Position numbers and translations under genes: made by a program
Notes under the pieces: generated by a model
Told to the model about the DNA's origin: nothing
The model's input: the letters and a program-made list of their open reading frames with translations, nothing else
Database searches by the model: none
Shown: in pieces, positions 18,054-27,649 of the stretch
Layout: every line of letters begins with the position of its first letter
Position numbering within the stretch: position 1 is the stretch's first letter
DNA from: WJMT01 sp964599635
Lineage (GTDB): Bacteria; Acidobacteriota; Aminicenantia; Aminicenantales; Aminicenantaceae
Length of the DNA: 64,000 nucleotides
Direction: 5' to 3'
Assembly: GCA_964599635.1 (NCBI GenBank)
Contig: CAZRGM010000032.1
Location: 62,001-126,000 of the forward strand

Positions 18054-19370
18054 TTAGAATGATCTGGAAAACCAGATAAATCCACCTATAGCATTGTCTG
18101 CATTATTTCCGAGCCCCCAATCCTTTTCAATATGATCTCCGGGCATCCAAATACCTGCAGTAGCCCCAATTGTTAGATTGCTTTTGTAATCATATTTCAG
18201 CATCAATGCAAATTCATTACCCATGGCGTTATTACCATCATCAGAAACCCAGTGTCGCTGATAGTTGAAGTAATCCAATCGAATGAAAAGTGGACCGAAC
18301 GATTTCATGGCGTGCATATTAAAGACATTTAAGTTAGTAGCAGTGATATTACCAGGATCAATACCTGAAAAGCCATAGCCAGTTGTCATTAAATGAGCAG
18401 GTCCAAATCCAGGCCAGTCTTTATAAAAACCATTTGTATAGGGACCGTTAAGCACAGATTCATATAATTCATTGTTTTCACTTGTTGCATTGTCTCCAGA
18501 GAAAATGAGATAATAAGCCCCTAAGCTTACGATATCAGGTAAATTATAATCCAATGCTCCCCGCAAATGATAACCTTTATAGTGGATTTCTTGCCAATTT
18601 GAACCAGACATCATGGTGTATTCAGCCGTGCCAATGAGATTGCCTTTTGTCACTTCAACTCTTGCACCTAACCAGAGCGGAAGACTAGATTTGTCTTCGA
18701 TCACAGCCTGACGCCTCAAGACTCCATAAGCATGGATATCGATTCCCTCTGTTGCATGGATTATCGCATAGCTACCCATGGCATCTATATTACCCGGGTA
18801 TTGATCAGAATTTTCGGGATTGTATCCTCCGTAAGTTGCAGCGCCAACTCGTGTGATTCCCATACTCTGGGCGACTCTATAGTAAAACAGATCCAAATCA
18901 ATGATTGGCTTTTTGTACATTAGTTTTAAGCCGAGAGCTCCATCTTCGCCGCCGTCAAAGAAAATAGCACCATCACCGTAAAGCAGGCGTTCTTTGCCAA
19001 TTCGAAGTGATAATGGAGAGTTAAACAGATTTTCCATTGTCATATAACCTTGCAGCAAACGCACACTTGGATCAACTACGTCTCCCTGGACACCACATCC
19101 CCAGTATGGATTCATACCGTGCATTCCCCAGGCACCAATCATTGTGTATATTGAAATTCCGTCACCGAAATCTACTGTGGTTTGGATGTCTGCATGGAGA
19201 TAAGCATAGAGATTACCATCATCAGTATTTTTGTCGAAGTCTGTATTAGAATGGAAAAAATTGTAATCATAAAATAATCCACCCCATTTTACAGTAGGTC
19301 CTTCTTTGGCGAACAGTGTCAGAGAAGAAATAAATATAAGCCCAACCAACATAACAAAGTAACGTTTCAT
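18054..19370 (-). CDS. Outer-membrane porin-like beta-barrel (alginate-export-like)
   Basis: A 438-residue protein with a signal peptide (MKRYFVMLVGLIFISSLTLFA) and then alternating aromatic-rich strands to a C-terminal phenylalanine (IWFSRSF), the outer-membrane insertion signal. Segments such as LRIGKERLLYGDGAIFF and DLDLFYYRVAQS resemble alginate-export family porins. The ribosome site GGAAGGAAG precedes the ATG. The gene lies between the cyclase-family lipoprotein and the aldehyde dehydrogenase remnant on the same strand, so uptake of the island's substrate is a reasonable guess. Confidence 0.75.
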   Translation of the reverse strand: MKRYFVMLVGLIFISSLTLFAKEGPTVKWGGLFYDYNFFHSNTDFDKNTDDGNLYAYLHADIQTTVDFGDGISIYTMIGAWGMHGMNPYWGCGVQGDVVDPSVRLLQGYMTMENLFNSPLSLRIGKERLLYGDGAIFFDGGEDGALGLKLMYKKPIIDLDLFYYRVAQSMGITRVGAATYGGYNPENSDQYPGNIDAMGSYAIIHATEGIDIHAYGVLRRQAVIEDKSSLPLWLGARVEVTKGNLIGTAEYTMMSGSNWQEIHYKGYHLRGALDYNLPDIVSLGAYYLIFSGDNATSENNELYESVLNGPYTNGFYKDWPGFGPAHLMTTGYGFSGIDPGNITATNLNVFNMHAMKSFGPLFIRLDYFNYQRHWVSDDGNNAMGNEFALMLKYDYKSNLTIGATAGIWMPGDHIEKDWGLGNNADNAIGGFIWFSRSF

Positions 19371-19433
19371 TTCTTCCTTCCTTTCATAATTTAAACAAAA
19401 TTCAAACTATTTGTGAAACGGTTTCTACTCTAT

Positions 19434-20366
19434 TTATTTTTTCGGTCTTAATACACCGTCTTTATCTCGACGCAACGGAGCGGGTTGCTTGGGCAGCGGA
19501 GCACCAGGTAATTCCTCAATTGAAACGCCGTATTCCCAGTCAGAAGGACAAATTGCAATATATCTTGCAAAGCCGCCAGTGCCGCCTTCAGGTTTTGCAA
19601 ATCCGATTGCAATCAAGGCACCTTTTTCGGGAACTTTATCCAGGTTAGTCACGCCTTCTGCCTGGCAATAATGATTGTGGAGCAGCCAGTATTCACCTTC
19701 AAGATTAGGTGTGGTATCTGTATCTAATGGTTCGTGACCATGAAATAAGATATTTCGTTCATTATGTAAGAATTTTAGCGCCTCAAGTCCAACACCCGGG
19801 AATGGTGTTTTGCCGCATTTTTTGCTGTCAGGCCAGTTTTTGTACCAATCTGAGCGAACCATAACGACAGAGCCTTCAGGAATCCTTCCATATTTTGCTT
19901 CCCATGCTTTAATGTCTTCGACAGTACAATGATAGCCTACATCTTTTTCGCATTTTTCGTGTATATCAATAACAACTAACGGACGAATACAATAGGTTGC
20001 AGGCAGATCGCTGATTGTAGCACCATACTCTTCCCAATGGGCTGGGGGGTCTAATTGTGTTCCGTACTGATCTGTTGGTAATTCATAAGCAGTTGCAATA
20101 AATCCATGTTCTTCATAGGTATAAACCTGCCCTTTTTTGACATAGTCCTCGATCTCTTGTCCACCTGAGGCAGCTTTAAATACTGCATTTCCGAAACCAG
20201 GCCAAACTGGAATGTTGGGATTAAAAGCGTGGGTCAAGTCTACATATTTTGCTTTCACGAAAGTATCGTTGTAGATTTTCCACAAATCCTCTGAGGTTGA
20301 TTGCTGACAAGAACCAAATAAAAGCAAAATACCTAATGAGAAAATCAATAAATTTTTTTTCATCAT
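19434..20366 (-). CDS. Cyclase-family (kynurenine formamidase-like) lipoprotein
   Basis: 310 residues. The N-terminus is a lipoprotein signal (LLIFSLGILLLFGSC, lipobox Cys near 20). The body is the metal-dependent cyclase fold: DLTHAFNPNIPVWPGFG, then YGTQLDPPAHWEEYG, RSDWYKNWPDS, FPGVGLEAL and GHEPLDTD. The usual metal motif HxGTHxDxPxH reads QYGTQLDPPAH, so both histidines of HxGTH are glutamine while the Asp and last His remain. Relatives hydrolyse amide or lactone bonds with Mn or Zn. Start 20366 follows GAAGGAG by ten bases. It lies just downstream of the IclR gene. Substrate unknown; periplasmic location inferred. Confidence 0.8.
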   Translation of the reverse strand: MMKKNLLIFSLGILLLFGSCQQSTSEDLWKIYNDTFVKAKYVDLTHAFNPNIPVWPGFGNAVFKAASGGQEIEDYVKKGQVYTYEEHGFIATAYELPTDQYGTQLDPPAHWEEYGATISDLPATYCIRPLVVIDIHEKCEKDVGYHCTVEDIKAWEAKYGRIPEGSVVMVRSDWYKNWPDSKKCGKTPFPGVGLEALKFLHNERNILFHGHEPLDTDTTPNLEGEYWLLHNHYCQAEGVTNLDKVPEKGALIAIGFAKPEGGTGGFARYIAICPSDWEYGVSIEELPGAPLPKQPAPLRRDKDGVLRPKK

Positions 20367-20598
20367 GATTTAATTACTCCTTCTTTTTAATTTACCTTTT
20401 TGAATTAAAGACTTAAAAAAAAGAATCTTTTGATCACCTCCTTTTTGAGAATAAATTTGGATGAAATTTATTGAATTGGTTAAGATGCAAAATTTCAATT
20501 GGATATTTTTCATATATTTTTTTAAAATATTTTCATTATTTTTTATAATTTCTTACTTCCACTTTTTCATAACAAACTATTATCAAGCTTATTATTCT

Positions 20599-21390
20599 TT
20601 AAGTTTTATCTTCTAATAGCTTTTCTTTTTTGTAGCCTAATTTATTAGAAATTTGGAGAGCAGCTTTTTTAATATAGATCTCCCATGTTTTTAATAGTTT
20701 TTCTTTAAAGGCGGTTACAGGACCTGCAATACTTATGGAAGAGATTACTTGATTTTCATGATTAAATATTGGGAAGGCAACACACATCAGCCCTGGTAAA
20801 AATTCCTCATGATCAATTGCAAATCCAGAATTTTTTACTTTTTCCAGTTCTTTTTGTAATTCATTTTTTGACGAAATGGTAGATGCTGTGAATTTTTCAA
20901 GGTTTAATTTATCAATTATCTTTTTTCTTTCCTCTTCATTGTAATAAGCTAACAGTACTTTTCCCAGGGCAGTACAATAAGCTGGCACGCGGGAGCCAAC
21001 GCTTGAAGATAACCTGAGACTTGCGGGAGGTTCTTCCTTGGCAATATAAACGACATTACAATCATCCAGAATTGCGATGTTAACAGTCTGTTTTGTTTTC
21101 AGTACTAAATTTTTCATGATGGGTTTCGCGATTTGGACAATATCTAGGTGGGATAATATAATCGACGCGTAGGTTAAGAATTTAGTTCCTAATTTATAAC
21201 GTTTTGTCTCCAGATCAAATTCGAGGAATTTTTCCTCAACCAAATCAGAAAGTATTCGATGAGCCGTACTTTTGTTTATTTTTAATTTACCTGCGATATC
21301 AGTAAGACGAAGAAAATGATCCTCGATTGTAAAACAATCAAGGACTTTTAAGGCTTTGATGAGCGTGGATTTTTTTTTGCTGATTTTCAT
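20599..21390 (-). CDS. IclR-family transcriptional regulator
   Basis: A 263-residue regulator. The N-terminal winged helix-turn-helix (about 8-65) contains LTDIAGKLKINKSTAHRILS. The effector domain (about 80-255) has the IclR pattern SRVPAYCTALGKVLLAY and the C-terminal AFPIFNHENQVISSISIAGP. Such regulators sense small aromatic or carboxylic acids and often control the neighbouring catabolic genes; here the cyclase, porin and aldehyde dehydrogenase lie downstream on the same strand. A perfect 10-bp inverted repeat spans its start codon (21384-21393 and 21411-21420), suggesting autoregulation. Confidence 0.9.
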   Translation of the reverse strand: MKISKKKSTLIKALKVLDCFTIEDHFLRLTDIAGKLKINKSTAHRILSDLVEEKFLEFDLETKRYKLGTKFLTYASIILSHLDIVQIAKPIMKNLVLKTKQTVNIAILDDCNVVYIAKEEPPASLRLSSSVGSRVPAYCTALGKVLLAYYNEEERKKIIDKLNLEKFTASTISSKNELQKELEKVKNSGFAIDHEEFLPGLMCVAFPIFNHENQVISSISIAGPVTAFKEKLLKTWEIYIKKAALQISNKLGYKKEKLLEDKT

Positions 21391-21420
21391 ATAATGAAAC
21401 CTTATTCCACTATATGAAAA
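21384..21420. promoter_or_regulatory. Inverted repeat over the IclR gene start, candidate autoregulatory operator
   Basis: TTTTCATATA (21384-21393) and TATATGAAAA (21411-21420) are exact complements separated by 17 bases. The left arm covers the IclR start codon (minus strand, 21390-21388). IclR-type proteins usually bind palindromes next to their own promoter. The site is AT-rich, so chance is not excluded. Confidence 0.4.
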
Positions 21421-21707
21421 AGATATCCTATTTTTTTAGAATGTCAAGTAATTTTTTAATTTTTTTATTGATATTAAAAATAGACCTTTGGATCGGGAGG
21501 ATAGGCGGAGTGATGATAGTCCATAATTTCTATTTTATAAGGTCATTGATGGGGAGATAGACTCCTATATTGGTTTGTTTTAAAGGAAAAGACTTTTTTT
21601 TATGGTTTGATTTTTTTGACAGTAGGTGGGAGATGTATATAATAAAAGTGATACAGCGGACCATGAAAATCATAAAAATAAACTTTTCAATTAAAAAAGG
21701 AGGCATA
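21421..21707. other. Intergenic region between the IclR gene and the GYD gene
   Basis: AT-rich leader without a credible gene. An open frame from 21570 is only an upstream extension of the GYD gene. AAGGAGG at 21697-21703 is the ribosome site of that gene. No clear promoter could be fixed. The operator-like repeat lies at the IclR side. Confidence 0.5.
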
Positions 21708-22013
21708 ATGGAAACATATATTATTTTAATGGGAATGACAGAAAAAGGATTAGACGAGATTCATAAGATTCCTGACTTTGTAGATTCTCTAAATGAAAAG
21801 TTTAAAAAAAAAGGCGTGATGTTAAAGGGATTCTATAAAGTCATGGGAGAGATTGATTATGTTGCCGTTATTGAAGCTCCAAATGATATTGAGGCACTCG
21901 GTGTGGTTATGGCTATTGGAAAATCAAAGTATTTCTCGACCACAACTCTTAAAGCGTATTCTATGCCGCAGATGAAAAAATCGATTGACATATATGAAAA
22001 GAACTCCATTTAA
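21708..22013 (+). CDS. GYD-domain protein
   Basis: 101 residues from ATG 21708, five bases after a strong AAGGAGG, so the upstream extension is not used. METYIILMGMTEKGLDEIHK, GVMLKGFYKVMGEIDYVAVI and STTTLKAYSMPQMKK match the GYD family: a ferredoxin-like fold related to Lrp/AsnC ligand-binding and dimeric alpha-beta barrel proteins. Function is unknown; small-molecule binding is likely. It is divergent from the IclR gene. Confidence 0.75.
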   Translation: METYIILMGMTEKGLDEIHKIPDFVDSLNEKFKKKGVMLKGFYKVMGEIDYVAVIEAPNDIEALGVVMAIGKSKYFSTTTLKAYSMPQMKKSIDIYEKNSI

Positions 22014-22193
22014 AGGATTGCATGTCAAGCCAATCACCCAAAGATTTACTGAACATATCCTGTAAAGCTGGTTGGTTAGCCTATAGTCTCCATCCCTTTA
22101 GGCATTAAGCCTTCGATCATATAAGGATCCTCAGTTAAGTGATTTAACTAAGAGGCCTTAATTTTCCGATACTCTGGGAAAGTGATTGCTTTT

Positions 22194-23534
22194 TTACTGA
22201 TGGTAGTTTAATGCGATTCCAAATCCATAGGCTAATTTCCCATAGGATTCTTTATATTGACCGATTGTATAGTAATCAATTGCAATATCTGACTCTAGAT
22301 AGTTGGCAACAAGGGCTCCCAAATCTAGACTTAAATTCTGGCTGAAGTTGTAACGTCCACCCAAGAAGAAGCTGTGGCTTGACAGGTCATGGCTGAGATC
22401 GCTCATATAATCATCAGATAGGTCTACTTGAGTCCAGAGATAACCGCCACTCAAGGCGATTTTTTTAGTTAGAGCATACTCTAAAGCCAATCCGAGATCA
22501 TAGGTATTGGAGTTAACCAGTTTTTCTTGGCCCTCCCAATCTGCATTTTTGTCAAAGAAAGTATTAAAGGAAACACCTGCTTTGAGTTTGGGCATGATGT
22601 TGTATTCAATCCCCACTGCCAGAATTCCAGGGATGTCATGTCGTGAGGTTTGGCCATCTGGGAACATTCCTGTATCGTCTGTGGTGGTTTGGTTTTCAAA
22701 TTCAAGTTTGGTGTTGAATTCATACCGGACACCTATATTCATATTTTCCATGGGAGTGAAATTCAAACTTAAAATGGGGGTGAATCCTGTGGCAACCTGT
22801 TTGGCATCCACGGCTTTATCCGAAAAGTTTGCGGCGAGAGTCGGTTGTCCAAGAGTGTGAAAGAGCTGGAAAGCAGAAATCATGCTGCTGTTTGGATTGA
22901 GCAGAGGATGATAGGGATTGATCATTATGTTTTTTATAGATCCTTCGTATTTGTTGTAAGCATAAATATAGCGCAGTCCTACGGCTCCTGAGACCATTTC
23001 ATTGATTTCATAAGAGGCATTGAGCTGAAAGCCAAAATAGATGGAAGTTCCTTTAAAACCAACATCTACTGAATACTGTGTGGTGGGAAGTCCCATGCTG
23101 GTTAGATACATGGGAAGCATGGCTAAGCCTGTCTCAAAGGAAGGCAGCCCGTTTTTGTAGTCGGCTGAACCACCTCCTGCGTTGGGGCCAAAGCCAAAAG
23201 AAAATGCCAGCTTATCTTTTTTGCACACCACATAGGCACTGGGAAATATGGGAGCGGCCACATCACTGGTAAAAGTGTCATTGTTGAGTAAAGGGAATGA
23301 ATTGGTGATGGTTCTCTTTTGGAAAAGGGTTTGGTTGTTTAACGAGAAGTGCCAGCCGTTTGATAATTGAATAACACCCGCGGGATTATAGTATACCGCA
23401 TCCATATCCGTGGATGCATTTCGAGCAGGATAACGCAGATAAAGAACACTTTGGTTGGTGTTTGTGATGATGCTTCCAAAAGACATAGCCATAGGGCTGA
23501 AAACGATGATGAGCAAAATTAAAAATTTTTTCAT
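22194..23534 (-). CDS. OmpP1/FadL/TodX-family outer-membrane transporter
   Basis: 446 residues with a signal peptide (1-20) and a 14-strand-type barrel. The FadL hallmark is near the N-terminus: STDMDAVYYNPAGVIQLSNG (the NPAG motif), and NIGVRYEFNTKLEFENQT is typical of later strands. These proteins let long-chain fatty acids or hydrophobic aromatics cross the outer membrane without an open channel. The protein ends ALNYHQ, without the usual terminal Phe. A hairpin-like sequence (22129-22156) lies between the convergent GYD gene and this gene. Confidence 0.88.
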   Translation of the reverse strand: MKKFLILLIIVFSPMAMSFGSIITNTNQSVLYLRYPARNASTDMDAVYYNPAGVIQLSNGWHFSLNNQTLFQKRTITNSFPLLNNDTFTSDVAAPIFPSAYVVCKKDKLAFSFGFGPNAGGGSADYKNGLPSFETGLAMLPMYLTSMGLPTTQYSVDVGFKGTSIYFGFQLNASYEINEMVSGAVGLRYIYAYNKYEGSIKNIMINPYHPLLNPNSSMISAFQLFHTLGQPTLAANFSDKAVDAKQVATGFTPILSLNFTPMENMNIGVRYEFNTKLEFENQTTTDDTGMFPDGQTSRHDIPGILAVGIEYNIMPKLKAGVSFNTFFDKNADWEGQEKLVNSNTYDLGLALEYALTKKIALSGGYLWTQVDLSDDYMSDLSHDLSSHSFFLGGRYNFSQNLSLDLGALVANYLESDIAIDYYTIGQYKESYGKLAYGFGIALNYHQ

Positions 23535-23669
23535 GCAATCTCCTCCATTTTTTTATTGGATGTTTCTAAATTGAATGAAATATATAAAAAAAAAGGACTT
23601 TTTTCAATGATTAATTATCATGGATTATTCAGGAATGGAAATCAACCTTTTTTGAACGGTCCAAGTTAT

Positions 23670-25235
23670 TTAGAATTCGTGAATATAGAAAAACTTGAAT
23701 GCACTTTTACTTGAGGCTATGTGTTGTTTGAGAAATGTACCCTGTCTGATGTAACAATCATATCCCAAATTTATTTGAGAATTTCGGGTTATGGAGATTT
23801 TTAGGTTAAATGAAGATATTGATAATGATTCTTGAGCGTTAAAAAACATTGAGTTAACCCAATACTGTGAAAATTTAGCGAGGATGCTGCCAAGGCCTTT
23901 CTTTCCCATTTCAATTTTGAATCTCGACATGATACCAGGCCCGAAATAGTAGGGTTTCTGATCCTTTTCTCCGAAATGGTATTTTTCTTTATTAAGCGAA
24001 GGGCTGGAACCTCCAAATATAAAAGATATAACGCCAGAGCTTTCAGTGAAATAGTTTGGTTCAGAATTAAAAATTGAAACAGCTCCCAATCCAATCCCGG
24101 CAGCAGATATCATTTCGATGACTTGAGTGTCTACATAGTCATAAACTCCAAAGATCCCTCTTAAACCATTTTTTGTTCGGGTCCCACTGAGGAGAGCTGT
24201 TGTGAATATTTCTTTATCCCAAGAGGAATCTTTGTGGTAGCTAAGGATTAGATCGAGAAGGAACCAGTCATAAGGTTTTATTTTCGACAAATCTTTTTCT
24301 ATAAAGTCCTTATTTTCAATACACATTCCTATCAGATATTTCTGTTTGTTTGTTGCTGACCAGTAAGTTCCTAACGGGAGATGGAAATTATAGTTATGAT
24401 TTTCCGAAAAGATGTTTAATCCGGATTGATGGTTAGAAAATAAGCTGTAACCAAAGGAAGGATTGGCGATAAGCATTAAAGATTTTTGAAGGAGCCCTTT
24501 GAATCCTCCGCTGTTTTGTTTTCTCAGCATCCCAGCGATTCGATAAAGGGGTCCTCCTAATATCATTCCTCCCAGAGTCGTCATGATGGTGTCATTTATT
24601 GAAGGATAGTTTGATTCGAAAAATAGTTCCCACATAAGACTCCCGGAGGCTGTATAAAGAGCGGATTCCAGCAGATCAAGGCCGTTCAACTGGGCTGTAG
24701 AAAAGTACATGGCTCCATGATAAGGATGGGCAAGTTGATTGCTAATAAAGGCGCCGTTGTCCCACTCAAATCCTTTGTTGAGATTATTGTAAATAGAATT
24801 GATGGATATCTGAGCCCAATGTTTTTTTAGGATAAAATTATCAAAAGACCATACCGCAAGATTTATTCCACTGATGTCTAGGACAGCTTTAGAATAGGTT
24901 TTTTCCCATTTTGGATAAAATGATGTACGGGGAATTAGCTTAAAATCAAATTGAATGGGATTCTTTTGATCCAATCTAAACATGGTGGTGACGTCTTTTG
25001 TTTTGAGAGGAGGGAGATCCACAGTATTTGGTTTTATAATTCTAGACTTTACCGGAACGGAAGAAGAGGAATCTCCAATATTATTGGGTGAAGGAAAAAG
25101 AGAAAAAGATTCAGCGTAAGAACTATAAGGAGACCCGTCCGAATCAATGCCCTGTTTGATTTTTTCGTCTACGGCAAACAGAGCAGATAAATGAGACAGG
25201 AAAGATATTAGAATTATTAATGCAATTTTTCTCAT
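23670..25235 (-). CDS. DUF3943 outer-membrane/periplasmic protein
   Basis: 521 residues with a signal peptide (MRKIALIILISFLSHLSALFA). The central part shows the DUF3943 pattern: FEWDNGAFISNQLAHPYHGA, then SALYTASGSLMWELFFES, PSINDTIMTTLGGMILGGPL and YRIAGML. The C-terminal half is beta-strand-rich. Family function is unknown; members occur in Gram-negative and Bacteroidetes-like bacteria and are thought to be in the cell envelope. It is 135 bp upstream of the FadL-like gene on the same strand and may be cotranscribed. Confidence 0.75.
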   Translation of the reverse strand: MRKIALIILISFLSHLSALFAVDEKIKQGIDSDGSPYSSYAESFSLFPSPNNIGDSSSSVPVKSRIIKPNTVDLPPLKTKDVTTMFRLDQKNPIQFDFKLIPRTSFYPKWEKTYSKAVLDISGINLAVWSFDNFILKKHWAQISINSIYNNLNKGFEWDNGAFISNQLAHPYHGAMYFSTAQLNGLDLLESALYTASGSLMWELFFESNYPSINDTIMTTLGGMILGGPLYRIAGMLRKQNSGGFKGLLQKSLMLIANPSFGYSLFSNHQSGLNIFSENHNYNFHLPLGTYWSATNKQKYLIGMCIENKDFIEKDLSKIKPYDWFLLDLILSYHKDSSWDKEIFTTALLSGTRTKNGLRGIFGVYDYVDTQVIEMISAAGIGLGAVSIFNSEPNYFTESSGVISFIFGGSSPSLNKEKYHFGEKDQKPYYFGPGIMSRFKIEMGKKGLGSILAKFSQYWVNSMFFNAQESLSISSFNLKISITRNSQINLGYDCYIRQGTFLKQHIASSKSAFKFFYIHEF

Positions 25236-25486
25236 TTTCCCCTCCAGTCTCTGCTGTTAATCTGGGGAAATATTATTATTTATGAATAAATTATGAATTA
25301 AACCTCTCATTTTATAACATATTTTGGGTCGAAAATCAAAAAGTAAGACTGGAACTGATGATTTAAGGGAATCTTTTTTCAAGGGAAAGTCAATGTATAA
25401 ATAGAGGATGTTTTAAAACGAGGGTTAAGCGTTTATAATAAAACGATGAGAGAGGAATTTTTTATAAAAAAATAAAAAAAAGAAAA

Positions 25487-26311
25487 TTGAAAAAAGAAGA
25501 ATTTGGGATTCCTTTTTTGAGTTCAGAGTTTAAGGGAGGATTAAATTCAAATTTTGATCTTGAGGATTTCCAGAAGATTTTATCCAATCCCCAGAAATTA
25601 TGGAAAGATCCTTCTGTGAAGATACTGCTCGATTCAAGGAACCGGGTTGGAGTTGTGGATTTAGATCTGAACAACAAAATATGGAGAGTGGTCATTAAGT
25701 CATTCCGCATCAAAGGGATTAACAAATTGAAGAGCATGGTGTTTCCATCCAAGGCAAGAAAAGCTTGGTGGGGAAGCTGGACTCTGACAAAAAATAGGAT
25801 AAATACTCCTTATCCCATAGCTTATTTTGAAAGGAAAAAAGGTTTTTTTATTAGAGAGAGTTATTTTTTGTCAGAAATGGCTGAGGGAGCCCAGGAGATA
25901 AGGTTTTTATTTAAAAGCCTCGAAGGGGAGGCCCTAGAGAGGCTGTTTGAAGAATTAGCTGAATTTCTTTCTTTTGTGAGAATGAAAGGGATCCTTCACC
26001 GGGATTTATCAGACGGGAATATATTGGTATGTTCCTCTCCGAATGGGGGGCATCGGTTGTTCCTTATAGATACCAACCGGGTAAGAAAAATAAGGTTTTT
26101 CCCAGTTTTGAGAAGTTTGAAGAGTCTCATACGTTTAGGGATACCTTTTCGCTATCAGAGCTCTTTTATCAGATCCTATTTAAGTCCTTTATCTCTGAAT
26201 TATTTCTACTGGATTTGGTATAGGTTCAATAAGAAAATATTTACCGGTTACATTCAAATTAAGAAAAAGCTTCGTGTTAAGAAGATAGCAGACAAATTAA
26301 AGATACAGTGA
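25487..26311 (+). CDS. WaaP/Kdo-kinase-like lipopolysaccharide kinase
   Basis: 274 residues with a protein-kinase-like fold used by LPS core heptose and Kdo kinases. Visible are WRVVIKSFRIKG (ATP lysine, near 67), GILHRDLSDGNILV (catalytic loop, near 167-180) and LFLIDTNRVRKI (Mg-binding Asp, near 192). KARKAWWGSWTLTKNRI and TPYPIAYFERKKG are typical WaaP segments. It would phosphorylate an envelope sugar. Start is uncertain: TTG 25487 is the first usual codon and the frame is open to 25442. It overlaps the next gene by 4 bp (GTGA). Confidence 0.78.
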   Translation: MKKEEFGIPFLSSEFKGGLNSNFDLEDFQKILSNPQKLWKDPSVKILLDSRNRVGVVDLDLNNKIWRVVIKSFRIKGINKLKSMVFPSKARKAWWGSWTLTKNRINTPYPIAYFERKKGFFIRESYFLSEMAEGAQEIRFLFKSLEGEALERLFEELAEFLSFVRMKGILHRDLSDGNILVCSSPNGGHRLFLIDTNRVRKIRFFPVLRSLKSLIRLGIPFRYQSSFIRSYLSPLSLNYFYWIWYRFNKKIFTGYIQIKKKLRVKKIADKLKIQ

Positions 26312-27603
26312 GAATAAAAATGGACACCAGTGGCTTCAGATGGAATTTTCATGCGGACCAACCGCATAATGTTGCCTCCAGATCGGCCCGACGAAGAGCT
26401 CACTTCAAATATGCAGAGAGTTATTTAAGGATGATAAGGATAAATCTTCAAGGTTTGACTCCGATTCTTGTTCGATATAAACGGTACAGAAAATCACTTT
26501 ATACGAAGCCTGTGATCTTTGAAGACCCTTTCGCTGTTTCAGTCTCTCTGTTGGGAAAAAAAGAGAATAGAATTCTATCTGCATTAAAGGAGATGGGGAT
26601 CAACCATACTCTCCTGCGCATTCCTTCTTGGGAGGATAGCCGGCTTATTGAATTTGAAGCATTTGTTGATTTATTGAGAAGTCAGAGACTGGATGTTGTT
26701 ATTGCCCTGATTCAAAGCCGAGAGGATGTGCTCAATAACAAAGAGTGGACCCGTTTTCTTGACCGAGTTTTTTCTCGCTTTTCTGATAAAAACTTGTTTT
26801 TCGAGATTGGCCATGCATGGAACCGTACAAAATGGGGCGTATGGGATTATAAGGAGTATTTAAGACTTGCAGAGGCTGCGGCCTCAATAGCCAAGAAATA
26901 TGAAGTACGTTTGTTAGGGCCTTCGGTCATTGATTTTGAGTTTCATCTTTACCCCCCTGTTTTGAAAGTTCTTGATTTTAATAAAATCACTTCCCTTTTG
27001 TATGTTGACCGAGTTGGTGCTCCTGAAAAAACCCAATTTGGATGGGACCTTTCTAGAAAAATAGCTCTATTAAAAGCAGTGATCGATCAGAGCAGCAGAA
27101 AAGGAAAGGAATTGTGGATTACTGAATTTAACTGGCCTCTAAAAGGAACTGGAAAGTATTCGCCTGCTTCAGGAAAGCCTAATGTGACTGAGGAACAGCA
27201 GGCAAATTTTCTTGTCAGATATTATATTTTAGCTTTATCTACCGGATTGGTTAAAAGGATATATTGGTGGCAGCTTGTAGCTCCAGGCTACGGGCTCATA
27301 GATAACCGGAGATCTCAATGGAGGAAAAGACCTTCTTTCTGGGCCTTTAAAGTTCTTAAGGAGAGATTAAATAACAGTGTGTTTGTTAAAAAGGAGGCGA
27401 ATACTGAAGCTGAAATATTTATATTCAGAAAAAATAATACCAAATTTGCCGTGTGTTGGACTCGAAAAGGAAATTTATTCTATTCATTCTCTGATCAGGT
27501 CATGGAGGTATTGAACAGGGATGGACTCAAAGTCAATTTTTCAAAAAGGGGTATTGTGTTAACGGAAAAACCGGTCTATGTTTATTTTGAAGCAGAAAAG
27601 TGA
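26308..27603 (+). CDS. TIM-barrel glycosidase-like protein
   Basis: About 431 residues from GTG 26308, or 427 from ATG 26320. It looks like a (beta/alpha)8 glycosidase: NLFFEIGHAWNRTKWGVWDY near 170-190 offers the acid/base Glu region, and ELWITEFNWPLKGTG near 272 offers the nucleophile Glu. This resembles clan A glycoside hydrolases (GH5/GH39-like). No signal peptide or membrane anchor is visible. Coupled to a WaaP-like kinase and a methyltransferase, so glycan assembly or turnover in the cytoplasm is possible. Family could not be fixed. Confidence 0.65.
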   Translation: MRIKMDTSGFRWNFHADQPHNVASRSARRRAHFKYAESYLRMIRINLQGLTPILVRYKRYRKSLYTKPVIFEDPFAVSVSLLGKKENRILSALKEMGINHTLLRIPSWEDSRLIEFEAFVDLLRSQRLDVVIALIQSREDVLNNKEWTRFLDRVFSRFSDKNLFFEIGHAWNRTKWGVWDYKEYLRLAEAAASIAKKYEVRLLGPSVIDFEFHLYPPVLKVLDFNKITSLLYVDRVGAPEKTQFGWDLSRKIALLKAVIDQSSRKGKELWITEFNWPLKGTGKYSPASGKPNVTEEQQANFLVRYYILALSTGLVKRIYWWQLVAPGYGLIDNRRSQWRKRPSFWAFKVLKERLNNSVFVKKEANTEAEIFIFRKNNTKFAVCWTRKGNLFYSFSDQVMEVLNRDGLKVNFSKRGIVLTEKPVYVYFEAEK

Positions 27604-27649
27604 TTTCATGTTAGGGACTCAGCCTTGAAGAAAGTTCAAAGGAGAAGGG

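Noticed and set aside
22129..22156. Hairpin CCTCAGTTAA-gtga-TTTAACT as a terminator between the GYD and FadL-like genes
   Set aside because: Arms are AT-rich and imperfect and no clear T run follows; too weak to list as a feature.
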